The notes under the pieces are model-generated. The model searched no databases and was not told the origin of the DNA. It saw nothing but the letters and a program-made list of their open reading frames with translations. Shown here piece after piece: positions 5,683-6,623 of a stretch of 6,623 nucleotides of DNA (its first letter is position 1; each line of letters starts with the position of its first letter). The position numbers and the translations under genes were made by a program. Source of the DNA: Nitrosomonadaceae bacterium (GTDB lineage Bacteria > Pseudomonadota > Gammaproteobacteria > Burkholderiales > Nitrosomonadaceae); contig CANIWY010000056.1 of assembly GCA_947471695.1 (NCBI GenBank), positions 1 to 6,623 on the forward strand, written 5' to 3'.

Positions 5683-6623
5683 ATGAAAATACACGAGTAC
5701 CAAGCCAAGGAAATTCTACGTGGATTTGGTGTCTCTACACCTCTCGGAATCCCCTGCCATAGCGTCGATCAAACAGTATCTGCTGCCACTCAACTGGGTG
5801 GTAGCACCTGGGTCGTCAAGGCACAGATACATGCAGGTGGTCGCGGCAAGGGTGGGGGGGTGAAGATCGCGACTTCACTCGACGAAATCAGTCGGATTGC
5901 TACGAAGATGCTCGGCATGACCCTGATCACGCACCAGACGGGTGTGCAGGGACAAATCGTTCGAAGACTCTTGATCGAACAGGGTGTCGATATCAAGAAG
6001 GAACTCTATATCGGAATGGTGGTAGACCGTACCAACCAACGGGTATGCTTGATGGCGAGCTCAGAGGGTGGGATGGACATCGAACAGGTCTCCGCTCATG
6101 CCCCTGAAAAAATTCATAAGGTACTGATTAATCCGCTAACAGGATTGGATGATCAGGATGCTGCCAACATCGCTCGCAAGATTGGCATTGCTGAATCCGT
6201 ACTACCTGAGGCTCAATCCTTTCTGCAAAACTTATACCAAACCTTTGACGGAACCGATGCATCACTGGTTGAAATTAATCCATTGATAATTGACGCCGAT
6301 AATCACATCCTCGCGCTCGATGCAAAAATGAATTTCGACGATAACGCGTTATTTCGTCACCCCGAGATCGCCGCCTTGCGCGATCTAGACGAGGAAGACC
6401 CGTCTGAGATCGAAGCATCCAAGTACGATCTGTCTTACATCTCCCTAGACGGCAATATCGGATGCCTGGTCAATGGCGCAGGTCTAGCGATGGCGACCAT
6501 GGACATCATTAAGCTCTATGGTGGTAGTCCTGCTAACTTTCTAGATGTCGGCGGTGGCGCCACAGCTGAGAAGGTGGCAGAAGCCTTCAAGCTGATGCTG
6601 CATAACCCAAATCTGCAAGCCAT
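5683..6623 (+). CDS. sucC: Succinyl-CoA synthetase (ligase) beta subunit, truncated by the right edge
   Basis: SucC pairs with SucD to interconvert succinyl-CoA plus NDP and phosphate with succinate, CoA and NTP in the cytoplasmic TCA cycle. I translated 313 codons from ATG 5683 with no stop or frameshift; the family is near 388 residues, so about 75 are missing. The N-terminal ATP-grasp domain opens with MKIHEYQAKEIL. Positions match the Escherichia coli numbering exactly: Lys46, the Gly-Gly-Arg-Gly loop at 52-55, Glu99 and Glu107 for nucleotide, Asn199 (EINP) and Asp213 (LDAK) for magnesium, and Asn264 for substrate contact. The CoA-ligase domain begins around residue 240 (YISLDGNIGCLVNGAG) and reaches the GGGAT loop near 290-294. 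GGGGAG lies four bases before the ATG, a strong ribosome site. The gene is probably read with the FKBP gene upstream, and sucD is expected next. Confidence 0.97.
   Translation, partial: MKIHEYQAKEILRGFGVSTPLGIPCHSVDQTVSAATQLGGSTWVVKAQIHAGGRGKGGGVKIATSLDEISRIATKMLGMTLITHQTGVQGQIVRRLLIEQGVDIKKELYIGMVVDRTNQRVCLMASSEGGMDIEQVSAHAPEKIHKVLINPLTGLDDQDAANIARKIGIAESVLPEAQSFLQNLYQTFDGTDASLVEINPLIIDADNHILALDAKMNFDDNALFRHPEIAALRDLDEEDPSEIEASKYDLSYISLDGNIGCLVNGAGLAMATMDIIKLYGGSPANFLDVGGGATAEKVAEAFKLMLHNPNLQA

Overview
This looks like an ordinary stretch of a proteobacterial chromosome of moderate GC content. The truncated SucC at the right end reads like beta- and gammaproteobacterial SucC, with the closest resemblance, from memory, to betaproteobacterial sequences (for example the KGGGVK, RDLDEEDP and GGGATAEKV stretches). 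A Nitrosomonadales-like betaproteobacterium is a reasonable guess but is not proven here. I see no insertion sequence, phage gene, CRISPR array, tRNA or rRNA.

Layout, left to right. Bases 1-89 hold a possible divergent gene on the reverse strand that runs off the left edge; its first 29 codons are open and preceded by a Shine-Dalgarno-like sequence. Next is an Atm1/ABCB7-type ABC exporter half-transporter (forward, best start ATG at 187). After a 160-base AT-rich gap comes a secreted PBP7-type D-Ala-D-Ala endopeptidase (forward, 2165-2995), closed by a clear intrinsic terminator at 3006-3031. Two reverse-strand membrane-protein genes follow: a putative Na+/H+ antiporter of the PF07399 type (3039-4295), convergent with pbpG, and a YbaN/DUF454 inner-membrane protein (4471-4932). 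A 231-base divergent intergenic region, containing a perfect TATAAT, leads to a secreted FKBP-type peptidyl-prolyl isomerase (forward, true start ATG at 5164) and then, 54 bases later, to sucC, the beta subunit of succinyl-CoA synthetase. sucC is open to the right edge, with about 313 of roughly 388 codons present.

How the genes relate. Most are independent housekeeping functions: export of glutathione or metal conjugates, peptidoglycan maintenance, ion homeostasis, periplasmic folding, and the TCA cycle. The only likely co-transcribed pair is FKBP-sucC, because the gap is short and holds no terminator; sucD would be expected just beyond the right edge. I found no convincing undescribed system. 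The points worth checking are the left-edge reverse reading frame (with a competing B12-box-like match), two start-codon decisions, the FKBP-sucC linkage and two homopolymer tracts inside coding sequence.
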